Assembly: GCF_010668395.1 (NCBI RefSeq)
Contig: NZ_WUEY01000004.1
Location: 248,001 to 312,000 of the forward strand
Direction of reading: 5' to 3'
From: Martinezella lusitana
Lineage (GTDB): Bacteria; Pseudomonadota; Alphaproteobacteria; Rhizobiales; Rhizobiaceae
DNA: 64,000 bases
A program made the translations under genes and the position numbers. The notes beneath the pieces are model-generated. The model was not told the DNA's origin, ran no database searches, and saw only the letters and a list, made by a program, of their open reading frames with translations. Below are positions 10,591-19,624 of this stretch, piece by piece (the first letter of the stretch is position 1; each line of letters starts with the position of its first letter).

Positions 10591-11313
10591 TTACTGAGCC
10601 GCCTGGCGGGGCTGCAGCTTCTCATCGATCTGGCGCGAAAGAATGGCGGAGAATTCATCCGCAAAACCTTCCATGCGCGCCGAAAGCTTGCCGGCGTCAC
10701 CAGAAAACTTGTTGTAGGCGATAACCGCCGGAATAGCCGCGACCAGACCAATAGCGGTTGCCAGCAACGCTTCCGCGATACCCGGCGCGACGACCGCAAG
10801 GTTGGTCGACTTCGAGCCGGCGATCGCCTGGAACGAGGTCATGATACCGACGACCGTACCGAAGAGACCGATGAACGGGCCGGCGGAACCGATGGTGGCG
10901 AGCGAGCCAAGGCGGGCGATCAGATGCTCCGATTCACGCGCCAGGGTGACGTCCATGGCGCGGTCGATACGCATCTGCAGGCCGATCGGCGAACGCGCGC
11001 CGCGCTCAAAGGACTTCTTCCATTCGCGCATGGCCGCGACGAAGATGGCGCTGAGGCCGGTGTTGTTGCGCTCAGAAAGCGTGCGGTAAAGCTCTTCGAG
11101 CGACTGGCCAGACCAGAAGACCTGCTCGAAGTGATCGAACTGGCGGCGCGCTCGCGCGTAGCTCAGATATTTGTCGATGACGATCGCCCAGGTCCATACG
11201 GACGCTGCCAGCAGACCGATCATGACGAGCTTGACCACCAAGCCCGCCTGCATGAAGAGCGACCAGAGCGTGATGTCCGGTGTGGTGGCCGCCGCCAATG
11301 CTACTTGTTCCAT
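10591..11313 (-). CDS. tolQ: Proton-channel subunit TolQ (MotA/TolQ/ExbB family)
   Basis: Inner-membrane protein of 240 residues that with TolR forms the proton-driven motor of the Tol-Pal system. Three membrane segments are visible: about 18-40, 140-162 and 172-195. The conserved TolQ/ExbB signature LGSLATIGSAGPFIGLFGTVVGIM precedes the second. A GGGGA ribosome-binding site lies upstream of the ATG. It is the first gene of tolQRA-(tolA-like)-tolB-pal. A 416-bp gap, with a CtrA-like site at 11509-11516, separates it from ybgC, so it likely has its own promoter. Confidence 0.95.
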   Translation of the reverse strand: MEQVALAAATTPDITLWSLFMQAGLVVKLVMIGLLAASVWTWAIVIDKYLSYARARRQFDHFEQVFWSGQSLEELYRTLSERNNTGLSAIFVAAMREWKKSFERGARSPIGLQMRIDRAMDVTLARESEHLIARLGSLATIGSAGPFIGLFGTVVGIMTSFQAIAGSKSTNLAVVAPGIAEALLATAIGLVAAIPAVIAYNKFSGDAGKLSARMEGFADEFSAILSRQIDEKLQPRQAAQ

Positions 11314-11729
11314 TGATCCAAAATCCCCGAATCCAAACGCCCGGCGCTAGACCGGGCGGCTAAAAGTGATCTCACAAGAAATGTTTGGCAGCCGCCGCTG
11401 AACGCCCTGGTCAAGCCTTCCAAGCTTACAACTGCCTTCTTGCCGTCAAATTTGGTCAAAGGAAGGCGTGCACCGCACAAACTCCGACATAACCAGTAAG
11501 ACACTATTATGGTTAAAAGAATGTTAGCGTCGAAACATGAAGGATTTAACGGCGGCGGCAGTTATTCTAGCTCCAGGGAAGAACTGACCGGACGAAACCG
11601 GCGACAAACGCAGACAGATCTTGCGTGCCGAATTCCTTCACATAAAACTCAAGTTATTGCAAGGCGGCTGTTGACAATCGCAATATCTTTGCAAGCAGCC
11701 GACGACGGACGCGGGCAAGGCCCCTTCGC
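11314..11729. other. Intergenic region tolQ-ybgC with regulatory potential
   Basis: This 416-bp gap holds no recognisable gene; its short open frames look random. It carries a TTAACCAT element (minus strand, 11509-11516), with a second TTAT-rich region beside it. It must contain the tolQ promoter. Confidence 0.6.
11509..11516 (-). promoter_or_regulatory. CtrA-type half site TTAACCAT upstream of tolQ
   Basis: On the minus strand the sequence reads TTAACCAT, an exact match to the CtrA half-site consensus, about 195 bp upstream of the tolQ start. The same 8-mer occurs upstream of pal. This suggests cell-cycle control of the tol-pal genes but proves nothing without binding data. Confidence 0.4.
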
Positions 11730-12185
11730 CTAGCCGGCGTTTTCCGATGCCGCCAGCATCTGCGCCGCCAGCTTTTCCGGAAGCCGGCGCGGGCGGCCCT
11801 TCGCGTTGATGACGGCGATGATGACCTTGGCTGCGATCAGCAGCGTATCCTCGCGCCTTATCTCCTGCGACAGCACCATCTTGGCGCCGCCGGCCTTTTC
11901 GGTGACCGTCCGGATCGTCAGCACGTCGTCCATGCGCGCCGGCCCCTTGAAGTCGATTTCCATGCGATGGACGACGAAAACCAGCCCTTCCTCATCGGCA
12001 TTCAGCAGCTCGCGCTGTTCCACGCCGAGACAGCGCAGATAGTCCGTGCGCCCCCGCTCGAGGAAATGCAGATAGCGCGCGTGATAGACGAGGCCGGAAA
12101 AATCCGTATCCTCATAGTAGACTCGCTGCACCAGCCGGTGGCTGCCGGCTTCCAGTTCCCCAGCTATCAGAAAGGGGCTGTTCAT
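11730..12185 (-). CDS. ybgC: Tol-Pal-associated acyl-CoA thioesterase YbgC
   Basis: Hotdog-fold 4-hydroxybenzoyl-CoA-type thioesterase that hydrolyses acyl-CoA or acyl-ACP esters in the cytoplasm. It is usually encoded beside tolQ. The signature VYYEDTDFSGLVYHARYLHFLERGRTDYLR contains the catalytic Asp (TDFSG). I chose the ATG at 12185 (MNSPFLIAGE), which has AAGGAG upstream and leaves a normal 151-residue protein. Starts further upstream at 12215 or 12263 would add unusual sequence. It is on the tol strand but separated from tolQ by 416 bp. Confidence 0.9.
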   Translation of the reverse strand: MNSPFLIAGELEAGSHRLVQRVYYEDTDFSGLVYHARYLHFLERGRTDYLRCLGVEQRELLNADEEGLVFVVHRMEIDFKGPARMDDVLTIRTVTEKAGGAKMVLSQEIRREDTLLIAAKVIIAVINAKGRPRRLPEKLAAQMLAASENAG

Positions 12186-12321
12186 CGTTGCCGCATCTCC
12201 TTGAATGTCCGGCATCTCTTTGGCCGAAGTTCTGCCATCAAGCAAGCTTTGAACAATTGTCATAAACTCCGACTATCCGGAATGGTGCCGGCTAGCGGAT
12301 CGGCGCAGAAGGAAAACTCTC

Positions 12322-13542
12322 ATGAAAATAGCGGTTATGGGCGGCGACGGATTCATCGGTTGGCCGACTTCGCTCCATCTCTCCGACGCCGGTCATGAGG
12401 TCCACATTCTCGACAATCTCTCGCGCCGATGGATCGACACGGAGCTTGGCGTCCAATCGCTGACACCGATGGATTCGATCCAGGAACGCACCCGCATCTG
12501 GCACGCCGAAACCGGGCGCCGCACCCATTTCAACCTCATCGACCTCGCCAAGGACTATGAGCTTCTGAAGAAGTGGCTGGCCGAGCATCGCCCCGATGCG
12601 ATCGTGCATTTCGCCGAGCAGCGCGCCGCGCCCTATTCGATGAAGAGCGACCGCCACAAGAACTACACGGTCAACAACAACGTCAACGCCACGCACAATC
12701 TCCTGAACGCGCTGGTCGAACTCAATCTCGACGCGCATCTCGTGCATCTCGGCACGATGGGCGTCTACGGCTATTCGACGATCGGCGCTGCGATCCCCGA
12801 AGGCTACCTGCCCGTCGGCATCGAGACCACCGATGGCCGCACCGTCAGCCAGGAGATCCTTTATCCGGCCAATCCCGGCTCGATCTACCATATGACGAAA
12901 TGCCTCGATCAGTTGCTCTTCCAGTTCTATGCCAAGAACGACGGGCTCAGGATCACCGACCTGCATCAGGGCATCGTCTGGGGCACGCATACGCAGCAGA
13001 CGCGCCGGCATGAGCAGCTGATCAATCGTTTCGACTATGACGGCGACTACGGCACGGTGCTTAACCGCTTCCTCATCCAGGCGGCGATCGGCTATCCCTT
13101 GACGGTGCACGGCACCGGCGGTCAGACCCGCGCCTTCATCCACATCCAGGATTCCGTGCGCTGCATCGAACTTGCCCTGAAGAACCCGCCGGCCCGCGGC
13201 GCTCGCGTCGAAATCTTCAACCAGATGACGGAAACGCATCGCGTGCGCGATCTTGCCGACATGATCGCCAAGATGAGCGGCGCGGAAGTCGTCCGCCTGC
13301 CCAACCCGCGCAAGGAAGCCCCCGAGAACGAACTGATCGTCAAGAACGACAAGTTCCTCGGCCTCGGCCTGGCGCCGATCACGCTGGAAGCCGGCCTGCT
13401 CAACGAAATCGTCGATGTCGCCAAGAAATATGCCTACCGCGTCGACCGCTCGCGCGTTCCGGCCGTTTCCGCCTGGACCAAGGATCTCGCCGCGACGGTC
13501 AATCACGATCCCGAAGGCAAGAGGTTGAAGTCCGTGTCATGA
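12322..13542 (+). CDS. sqdB: UDP-sulfoquinovose synthase SqdB
   Basis: NAD-dependent short-chain epimerase-type enzyme that makes UDP-sulfoquinovose from UDP-glucose and sulfite for sulfolipid synthesis. The Rossmann motif is GGDGFIG (residues 7-13). The catalytic TMGVYGYST region and the YxxxK pair (YHMTK) are present. The stretch EQRAAPYSMKSDR and the substrate-loop HQGIVWGTHTQQTRRH are characteristic of SqdB rather than general epimerases. The 406-residue length fits. AAGGAAAA precedes the ATG. Its stop overlaps the sqdD start (ATGA). In Sinorhizobium meliloti the same three-gene operon makes SQDG, which replaces phospholipids under phosphate limitation. Confidence 0.93.
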   Translation: MKIAVMGGDGFIGWPTSLHLSDAGHEVHILDNLSRRWIDTELGVQSLTPMDSIQERTRIWHAETGRRTHFNLIDLAKDYELLKKWLAEHRPDAIVHFAEQRAAPYSMKSDRHKNYTVNNNVNATHNLLNALVELNLDAHLVHLGTMGVYGYSTIGAAIPEGYLPVGIETTDGRTVSQEILYPANPGSIYHMTKCLDQLLFQFYAKNDGLRITDLHQGIVWGTHTQQTRRHEQLINRFDYDGDYGTVLNRFLIQAAIGYPLTVHGTGGQTRAFIHIQDSVRCIELALKNPPARGARVEIFNQMTETHRVRDLADMIAKMSGAEVVRLPNPRKEAPENELIVKNDKFLGLGLAPITLEAGLLNEIVDVAKKYAYRVDRSRVPAVSAWTKDLAATVNHDPEGKRLKSVS

Positions 13543-14405
13543 TGCCGGGAAGCGAAATGCTGCAGGGGCTACGCCCGCAAACCCGCCCTCGCTCCGGCCA
13601 GGCATTCGTGACGCTCGTCACGAATGCGGATTACGCCATGGGTGCGCTGGCGCTCGCCCGCTCGATCGTTCACAGCGGCACGAAGGCCGATATCGTCGTG
13701 CTTCATACGGCGGGGGTCTGCGAAGAAGACCTCGCTCCGCTGACGGCACTCGACTGCCGGCTGGTCGAAGTCGAGCACCTGCCGCTGTCGGACGCGTTCA
13801 ACGAGCGGCATGCCCGCGGCAATCTTCATGCGGCCGCCCCCTTCACCAAGGGCCGCAAGCCTTCCTTTCACACGCCGCTCGACAATTTCTGCAAGCTGCG
13901 GCTCTGGCAGTTGATCGAATACGACACCTGCGTCTTCATCGATGCGGATGCGCTGGTCTTGAAGAATGTCGATCGCCTGTTCGACTATCCGGAATTCTCC
14001 GCTGCGCCGAACGTCTACGAAAGCCTCGCCGATTTCCATCGGCTGAACTCGGGCGTCTTCGTCGCCAAGCCGTCGCTGGCGACCTTCCGGCACATGCTGG
14101 AGCAGCTCGATCGCCCCGATGTCTTCTGGCGGCGCACGGATCAGACCTTTCTCGAGACATTCTTCCCGGATTGGCACGGGCTGCCTGTGTTCATGAACAT
14201 GCTGCAATATGTCTGGTTCAGCATGCCCGCGCTCTGGGACTGGAACAGTGTCTCGATCCTGCACTATCAGTATGAGAAGCCCTGGGAGGAAAACCACCCC
14301 AAGGCCGAGCAGCTGAGACCGCTGATCGAGCTGTGGCATAGCTTCCATACCGGCCGGAACATGCCTGATATCGCAACGCTCGCAAATCCGAGAGCGGCGG
14401 CATGA
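13539..14405 (+). CDS. sqdD: Sulfolipid glycosyltransferase SqdD (GT8 family)
   Basis: Glycogenin-like glycosyltransferase thought to transfer sulfoquinovose from UDP-sulfoquinovose to diacylglycerol. The N-terminus has FVTLVTNADYAMGALALARSI, typical of GT8. The DxD metal/nucleotide-sugar motif is in CVFIDADALVLKN near residue 135. LNSGVFVAKPS and the C-terminal half fit the family. Start overlaps the sqdB stop by four bases (ATGA), and its own stop overlaps sqdC the same way. This indicates a tightly coupled operon. The assignment relies on operon order as well as family. Confidence 0.87.
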   Translation: MMPGSEMLQGLRPQTRPRSGQAFVTLVTNADYAMGALALARSIVHSGTKADIVVLHTAGVCEEDLAPLTALDCRLVEVEHLPLSDAFNERHARGNLHAAAPFTKGRKPSFHTPLDNFCKLRLWQLIEYDTCVFIDADALVLKNVDRLFDYPEFSAAPNVYESLADFHRLNSGVFVAKPSLATFRHMLEQLDRPDVFWRRTDQTFLETFFPDWHGLPVFMNMLQYVWFSMPALWDWNSVSILHYQYEKPWEENHPKAEQLRPLIELWHSFHTGRNMPDIATLANPRAAA

Positions 14406-15331
14406 AAATCCTCATTTCGGGCGGAACGGGCCTCGTCGGCCGGTACATCGCCGAGGAGCTGCTGTCGGCCGGATACAAGGTTGCGATCGGCGGGCGCAAC
14501 CCGCCGCCAAAAGGTCTTTTCCCGCAGCCCATCGCCTATGTTCCCATGAGTCTCGATCCATCGGAAAACCAGAGCTGTGCTTTCGACGATGCCTATTTTT
14601 TCGTGCATGCGGCCTTCAGCCATGTCGCCGGCAGGTATCGCGGCGGCGAAGGTGACGATCCGGAAAGCTTTCGCCGGCTCAATCTCGCAGGCACCGTCAA
14701 GCTGTTCGAGACGGCTAGGAAAGCCGGCATTCGCCGCTGCATCTTCCTTTCCTCCCGCGCCGTCTATGGCGACGGGATTGCCGGCGAGGCATTGACCGAA
14801 GCGATGAAGCCCACGCCGAACACACTCTACGGCGAGGTGAAGCGCGACGCCGAGCATGCGCTCTTCTCCCTGTCAGCACCCGGCTTCGTGACCGCGAGTC
14901 TGAGGGCGACGGGCGTCTATGGCGACCTCAGGCCCAACAAATGGGACGAGCTGTTCGATGACTATCTGAACGGCAGGCCCGTTCCGTCCCGCGCCGGAAC
15001 CGAAGTTCACGGCCGCGACCTCGGCCGCGCCCTCCGACTTTTGCTGGAAACGGAAGCAGGCCGGATAGACCGCGAAGCCTTCAACCTGTCGGATATTCTG
15101 ACCGATACGCACGAAATCCTCGGGCATCTTCAGAACGCGACGAACTGTCCCCACGCACTGCCCGCATCCGCGCAGCAGGGCGCGGTCCGCGCCATGGATA
15201 CCTCGAAGATCCGCGCGCTCGGATGGCAGGGCGGCGGAAAAACCTTGCTGCGGCAAACGATAGAGGCACTGGCAAAATCAACACCGCGACCCACCGGCGT
15301 CAGCGCATCAGTGTCATCTCGTCCCAATTGA
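14402..15331 (+). CDS. sqdC: NAD-dependent reductase/epimerase SqdC
   Basis: Extended short-chain dehydrogenase-like protein, third gene of the sulfolipid operon; its precise step is not settled. The Rossmann motif is SGGTGLVGRY (residues 6-15). The YxxxK catalytic pair is in LYGEVKRDAEH, and LSSRAVYGDG carries the catalytic serine. Length 309 residues. It starts inside the sqdD stop codon. Its 3' end overlaps the convergent DinB-like gene by 32 bp, so the final residues of both proteins share DNA. Confidence 0.85.
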   Translation: MKILISGGTGLVGRYIAEELLSAGYKVAIGGRNPPPKGLFPQPIAYVPMSLDPSENQSCAFDDAYFFVHAAFSHVAGRYRGGEGDDPESFRRLNLAGTVKLFETARKAGIRRCIFLSSRAVYGDGIAGEALTEAMKPTPNTLYGEVKRDAEHALFSLSAPGFVTASLRATGVYGDLRPNKWDELFDDYLNGRPVPSRAGTEVHGRDLGRALRLLLETEAGRIDREAFNLSDILTDTHEILGHLQNATNCPHALPASAQQGAVRAMDTSKIRALGWQGGGKTLLRQTIEALAKSTPRPTGVSASVSSRPN

Positions 15332-15863
15332 GCGCGGCCAGTTCCTCGCCTCTGAACCGCGCATCGTCAGCGACGATGAATTCATCGAGCTGCGGCGGTG
15401 CAGCGCTGGTTCCCGAAAGCATGGCGTGAACCTGGCCGCGGTGATGCGTCTGATGCTGGAACAGATGGTTCAGCACGTCGTCCGCCCTCTCCCGCTGGAT
15501 GCGGCCCGTACGTTGGATATCGACAATTCGCGTGGCCCCCTCCGGCGTCAGCCGTTCGCAGAAGGCCACCAGACGGCGATCGACCTCCGCCTGCTCCCGG
15601 CTCAATTCGTCGAGACGATCATAGGGCTCGTCAAGCTCAAAAGCCTTCAGGCCCAGGGTGCCGCCTTCCAGTGCGTCGACATAGAACCAGTCCACCGTCA
15701 GGATGTGACTGAGGGTCGCCTTGATCGACGGAAAGAAGCTGACGCGCTTCGCTTCGAACTCGCCGGGCCGCAGCGACGCACAGGCCCGATGCAGACGGAC
15801 GGTCGCCAAGGCGTTGTTGTAGGCAAGCTTGCGAAAGCCGCGGACCGGATCGAAAGCGGACAT
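15300..15863 (-). CDS. DinB family protein
   Basis: A 187-residue member of the DinB/YfiT-like four-helix-bundle superfamily, many of which bind a metal through three histidines. Visible candidates are His in TLSHILTVDWFYVD and the C-terminal cluster HLFQHQTHHRGQ. Members include damage-inducible proteins and thiol-dependent transferases; the substrate here is unknown. The opening residues MSAFDPVRGFRKLAYNN are typical. It overlaps sqdC tail-to-tail by 32 bp. A dispersed repeat lies just upstream. Confidence 0.85.
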   Translation of the reverse strand: MSAFDPVRGFRKLAYNNALATVRLHRACASLRPGEFEAKRVSFFPSIKATLSHILTVDWFYVDALEGGTLGLKAFELDEPYDRLDELSREQAEVDRRLVAFCERLTPEGATRIVDIQRTGRIQRERADDVLNHLFQHQTHHRGQVHAMLSGTSAAPPQLDEFIVADDARFRGEELAALNWDEMTLMR

Positions 15864-15877
15864 GGAGCCTCCTCGCT

Positions 15878-15969
15878 AAAGCATGCAGCGGTTTTGCGAC
15901 AACGACACGCGAAACATCAAAAGCCTGAAGCGAACGAAGCAACACAGAAAAATTGCGACACGCTTCAGG
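15878..15969. repeat. Dispersed intergenic repeat, copy A
   Basis: This stretch, beginning AAAGCATGCAGCGGTTTTGCG and ending GCGACACGCTTCAGG, is related along its length to 38486-38592. Copy A lacks about 14 bases after AAAGCATG. Both copies are intergenic. The pattern resembles the mosaic intergenic elements common in Rhizobiaceae. Its right end supplies the last bases and stop codon of the NUDIX gene. Confidence 0.65.
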
Positions 15970-16474
15970 CCCTGTCGAGATCGCCATCCCGCCAGACCAG
16001 ATGACGAGAGGTCGACGGCAGGTTCTCGATTTCCTCGGCGATGAAATAGGGCGGGATGTCGAGCGCAACCAGCGCCTCGCGCGTGGCCCGCGCCCATTTG
16101 AACTCCAGATCGTTGTCGCCGTCCTGGATGCGATGCACGATCCGCTCGGGATCGAAGGGAAAACCGGCAGGAATATCCATCAGGTAGTAGAGACCGAGCT
16201 CATGCCAGTCCAGCTGCTCGTAGTGGAAGAAATTCTCGACAGACCAGAGGAGACGCCCGACGGTAACATCAACGCCGAGCTCTTCCATCATCTCCCGCCG
16301 CAGGGTCTCTTCGGACGTCTCGCCGACCTCCGCACGTCCGCCGGGAAAGGTCCAGAAGGTTTCATGCACGGCGCGATGCACCAATACATGGCCGTCGCGA
16401 AATCCGAGCCCGGCAACCCGCACCTGAAAGCGCGTGCGACCGGCATTCAATCTGATGAGCTTGCGTTTCGGCAT
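15965..16474 (-). CDS. NUDIX hydrolase
   Basis: Hydrolyses a nucleoside diphosphate linked to another moiety; substrate unknown. A complete Nudix box is visible at about residues 45-67: GRAEVGE, seven residues, then REMMEELGV, matching GX5EX7REUXEEXGU exactly. The 169-residue length is normal. The gene starts 6 bp after the metallophosphoesterase stop, in one operon with ruvB. Its stop codon lies within a dispersed repeat, so the extreme C-terminus may differ between strains. Confidence 0.9.
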   Translation of the reverse strand: MPKRKLIRLNAGRTRFQVRVAGLGFRDGHVLVHRAVHETFWTFPGGRAEVGETSEETLRREMMEELGVDVTVGRLLWSVENFFHYEQLDWHELGLYYLMDIPAGFPFDPERIVHRIQDGDNDLEFKWARATREALVALDIPPYFIAEEIENLPSTSRHLVWRDGDLDRA

Positions 16475-16480
16475 GATCCC

Positions 16481-17383
16481 CTATCCCACGTCGATCACGA
16501 CGATCTCAGGCGGAACGCCGAAGCGGACCGGCGCGATGGAGCAGCCGAGGCCGCCGGATACGATGATATGGCGCTCCTCCTCCACGATATGGCCGTAGAC
16601 GTACCTGTCGCCATAGCGCGAGGGCGAATAGGGCGACCAGCCGAAAATCCTGACCTGGCCGCCATGCGTGTGCCCCGAAAGCGTAAGCGACACTCGAGAC
16701 GGCACCGCGGGAAAGATATCGGGCTCATGAGCGAGCAGGATGACCGGCGCGGCGTCACCGACCTGCTCCAACGTGCCGCCGAGATCATCGAGCCCCGAGG
16801 TAAAGGGGCGCTTCCATCGCATGCTCCGCCGCAGGGCGAGTTGATCTTCGACGCCGGCAAGCCAGAACCCCTGTCCGTCCTTTTCCAGACGCGCGGCGCG
16901 GTTGGAATAGACCTCGATGCCGACAGCCGCCAATGCCCGATGACTGAACGTCGGCCCGTGGCCGGTTCTTTGGGCAGTCGCGTCATGCCACCAGTCATGA
17001 TTGCCGAGAATGGCGTGGACGCCGAGCGGTGCCTTCAACTTTCCCAGCTCCGCCGCCCAGATGCTATGATCGACGCGTGCGGTAATGAGATCGGTTCCCG
17101 ACGTATAATCGCCCAGCAGCACGATGATATCGGCGCCGAGATCGTTGGCATGCGCGCAGATCGAGCCGATGCGCTCGGCCGTCATCCACGGTTCGCAGGC
17201 ATGGAAATCGGCAAGCGCGACGATCCTGAGCTTGAGCCCCGGTGTCCATCCCGGCGGCGTCACCGCGTAGCGCGTCACATCCAGGCGGATGACCGGCTCA
17301 TATCCAAGGGCATATCCTCCGAGTGCCATCAAACCGAAAACGCTGCCGCCGAAAAGCTTCAGGAAGGCGCGACGGCCAAGCAT
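16481..17383 (-). CDS. Metallophosphoesterase with Tat-like signal
   Basis: Calcineurin-like phosphoesterase of 300 residues. The N-terminus MLGRRAFLKLFGG looks like a twin-arginine signal with a following hydrophobic segment, so it is probably exported or membrane-anchored. Metal-binding motifs are ALADFHAC (D-x-H), LLGDYT (GD), LGNHDWWHD (GNHD) and LSGHTHGGQV (GHTH). It resembles the YaeI/YkuE group, some of which act on lipids or cell-wall substrates; the actual substrate is unknown. The start ATG abuts the ruvB stop. Confidence 0.88.
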   Translation of the reverse strand: MLGRRAFLKLFGGSVFGLMALGGYALGYEPVIRLDVTRYAVTPPGWTPGLKLRIVALADFHACEPWMTAERIGSICAHANDLGADIIVLLGDYTSGTDLITARVDHSIWAAELGKLKAPLGVHAILGNHDWWHDATAQRTGHGPTFSHRALAAVGIEVYSNRAARLEKDGQGFWLAGVEDQLALRRSMRWKRPFTSGLDDLGGTLEQVGDAAPVILLAHEPDIFPAVPSRVSLTLSGHTHGGQVRIFGWSPYSPSRYGDRYVYGHIVEEERHIIVSGGLGCSIAPVRFGVPPEIVVIDVG

Positions 17384-18424
17384 TCAGTCCCCCTCCTGGA
17401 ACAGCCGGAACTGGGCCGCCTCCAGATCCTTGGGCGGCTGCAGGCCGAGATGTTTCCAGGCAATCGCGGTCAGGACACGGCCTCGCGGCGTGCGCTGAAT
17501 GAAACCCTGCTGGATCATGTAGGGCTCGATAATGTCCTCGATCGCATCGCGCGGTTCGGACAGACCGGCCGCAATGGTCTCGATACCGACGGGACCGCCA
17601 CCGAAATTGACCGCGATCATGTTGAGATAGCGCTTGTCGAGCTGATCGAAACCGACATTGTCGACCAGAAGCCGCGTCAGTGCCTCGTCGGCGATTACCC
17701 GCGTCACCGCTTCGACCTTGGCGACCTCCGCGAAATCGCGCACGCGGCGCAGCAGGCGGCCGGCGATGCGCGGTGTGCCGCGGGCGCGGCGTGCAATCTC
17801 GCGCGCGCCTTCGTCGGTCATGCCGAGGCCCATCAGCCTGGCGCCGCGCCGGACGATCGACTCCAGTTCTTCGACCGTATAGAAACTCAGCCGCACCGGG
17901 ATGCCGAAGCGGTCACGCAGCGGCGTCGTCAGCAGCCCGAGGCGCGTCGTTGCAGCGACGAGCGTGAACTTGGCGAGATCGATCTTCACCGAACGCGCCG
18001 CCGGCCCCTCGCCGATGATCAGATCGAGCTGGAAATCCTCCATGGCCGGATAAAGGATTTCCTCGACGGCCGGATTGAGGCGGTGGATTTCGTCGATGAA
18101 GAGCACGTCGCGCTCCTCGAGATTGGTGAGCAGCGCCGCCAGGTCGCCGGCCTTGGCGATGACGGGACCGGAGGTCGAGCGGAAATTGACTCCGAGCTCC
18201 TTGGCCATGATCTGCGCCAGCGTCGTCTTGCCGAGGCCGGGCGGGCCGACGAACAGCACATGGTCCAGCGCCTCGCCGCGCCCCTTGGCGGCCTCGATGA
18301 AGACCTTCAGGTTGGCGCGTGCTTCCGCCTGGCCGGTGAATTCGTCCAGCGATTGCGGCCTGAGAGTCGCATCGATGTCTTCGCCCCGCTTTTCCGGCGA
18401 TATCAGACGTGCGGCTTCACTCAT
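17384..18424 (-). CDS. ruvB: Holliday junction helicase RuvB
   Basis: AAA+ motor that drives branch migration of Holliday junctions with RuvA. The 346-residue protein has Walker [13 protein letters not shown], Walker [10 protein letters not shown], sensor region [22 protein letters not shown] and a C-terminal winged helix ending in [17 protein letters not shown]. The family N-terminus [12 protein letters not shown] is intact. It lies 153 bp downstream of ruvA, wider than the near-contiguous arrangement in many bacteria, and heads a run with the metallophosphoesterase and NUDIX genes. Confidence 0.97.
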   Translation of the reverse strand: MSEAARLISPEKRGEDIDATLRPQSLDEFTGQAEARANLKVFIEAAKGRGEALDHVLFVGPPGLGKTTLAQIMAKELGVNFRSTSGPVIAKAGDLAALLTNLEERDVLFIDEIHRLNPAVEEILYPAMEDFQLDLIIGEGPAARSVKIDLAKFTLVAATTRLGLLTTPLRDRFGIPVRLSFYTVEELESIVRRGARLMGLGMTDEGAREIARRARGTPRIAGRLLRRVRDFAEVAKVEAVTRVIADEALTRLLVDNVGFDQLDKRYLNMIAVNFGGGPVGIETIAAGLSEPRDAIEDIIEPYMIQQGFIQRTPRGRVLTAIAWKHLGLQPPKDLEAAQFRLFQEGD

Positions 18425-18577
18425 GTCAGAGGTTCCATTCCCGATATGCGTTTTGCGTCTCTCGCGCCGGAGGCGGCATCCGTTCGGCCGCGCTCAAAAT
18501 AGCCTTCGACGAAAGAGCATCGCAAGTCGATCTCCCGACTTTGAGACAATAGTAAGGAACGCGGAAGCTGCAAAGCC

Positions 18578-19192
18578 TCACCGCGAGAGTTCCTTGAGGC
18601 CGAAGCGGATCAGCTTGGCGCTGTCGGCGCCCTCGCCGGCCGTCTTCATCGCCGCCGCTATGGCATTGGCCGCCTGATCGCGGGAGTAGCCGAGATTGGT
18701 CAGCGCCGAAACGGCATCGGCAACGGGTGCCGAGGCGACCCCTTCGCCCAGCTCCTGCTTGAACCCGATATTGGCGGCATCGCCGGCAAAGGCCGGCGCC
18801 TTGTTCTTGAGTTCGGTCACGATGCGCATCGCAACCTTCGGGCCGACGCCCGGCGCCCGCGAAACGGCGGCACGGTCCTGCAACGCGATCGCATTCGCAA
18901 GCTCGGCAGGCGTCAGCGTCGACAGCAGAGCCAGCGCCACTTTCGCACCGACGCCCTGAACCGTCTGCACGATGTTGAACCACTCGCGTTCCAGCGCGCT
19001 CATGAAACCGAACAGCCGGATCTGATCCTCACGGACATAGGTCTCGATAAAGAGAACACAGGCCTCGCCGACGGAACCGAGCTTCGATAGCGTGCGGGCC
19101 GAGCAATAGGCGACGTAGCAGACCCCATGCACATCCACGAGCACATAGTCTTCGCCGATCTCTTCGATTGTGCCTTTCAGCTTGCCGATCAT
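18578..19192 (-). CDS. ruvA: Holliday junction DNA-binding protein RuvA
   Basis: Tetrameric protein that binds four-way junctions and loads RuvB. The 204-residue protein begins [26 protein letters not shown], the OB-fold domain. Helix-hairpin-helix motifs follow ([16 protein letters not shown] and [16 protein letters not shown]). The C-terminal domain III contains [16 protein letters not shown], which contacts RuvB. It starts 12 bp after the VapC-like gene stop, so it is probably transcribed through the toxin-antitoxin genes. Confidence 0.96.
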   Translation of the reverse strand: MIGKLKGTIEEIGEDYVLVDVHGVCYVAYCSARTLSKLGSVGEACVLFIETYVREDQIRLFGFMSALEREWFNIVQTVQGVGAKVALALLSTLTPAELANAIALQDRAAVSRAPGVGPKVAMRIVTELKNKAPAFAGDAANIGFKQELGEGVASAPVADAVSALTNLGYSRDQAANAIAAAMKTAGEGADSAKLIRFGLKELSR

Positions 19193-19204
19193 GGGTGAGG
19201 TCCG

Positions 19205-19624
19205 TCAGGGATGGGTTTCGGGGGAAATGAGGTCAATCGAAGGAAAATAGGATCGGTAGCGGGAGGCATCTCGTGTCAGCAGCCTGTGCCTTCGCCATTC
19301 GGCATGGGCGCCGATCAGAAAGTCCGGAAGCGTCCGTTCCCGTTGCCCACCGGCAAGCCGATAGAGGCGATGCGCCTTGCCTGCTCGAAAAGCCGCCTCA
19401 AAGGGTATGGCTTCACGCTTCATCTCAAGCCAGGACAAGGCAATCGTCAACTCCTCCTCGCCCAAGGACGATGCGGCGAGCTCCGACCAGACGACCGGGC
19501 TGATGACAAGGTCGCCCTCGCCAATGCATTGCTTCAAAAGCTTTGCCGACCATTGCCGCCGGATCGAAGCCGGGCCGAGGATATCGATGAAGATATTGGT
19601 ATCAACGAGGGTCGACGTCGTCAC
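19205..19624 (-). CDS. PIN-domain toxin, VapC-like
   Basis: Probable ribonuclease toxin. The 139-residue PIN domain shows the acidic set expected for metal-dependent nuclease activity: Asp in LVDTNIFIDI, Glu in VVWSELAAS, Asp in LPDFLIGAH and Asp in LLTRDASRY. All four are intact, so it is likely active. It uses a GTG start with GAGAGG upstream and overlaps the antitoxin gene by 23 bp, typical of coupled toxin-antitoxin pairs. The pair lies between ruvC and ruvA. Confidence 0.88.
   Translation of the reverse strand: MTTSTLVDTNIFIDILGPASIRRQWSAKLLKQCIGEGDLVISPVVWSELAASSLGEEELTIALSWLEMKREAIPFEAAFRAGKAHRLYRLAGGQRERTLPDFLIGAHAEWRRHRLLTRDASRYRSYFPSIDLISPETHP

Noticed and set aside
12186..12321. 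PhoB box upstream of sqdB
   Set aside because: Only a partial half-site (TTGTCATAA) is visible near 12255. The 11-bp-spaced second half is poor, so phosphate control is not supported by sequence here.
15953..18502. 849-codon plus-strand frame across NUDIX, phosphoesterase and ruvB genes
   Set aside because: It crosses three well-supported minus-strand genes and has no recognisable domain; typical high-GC shadow.
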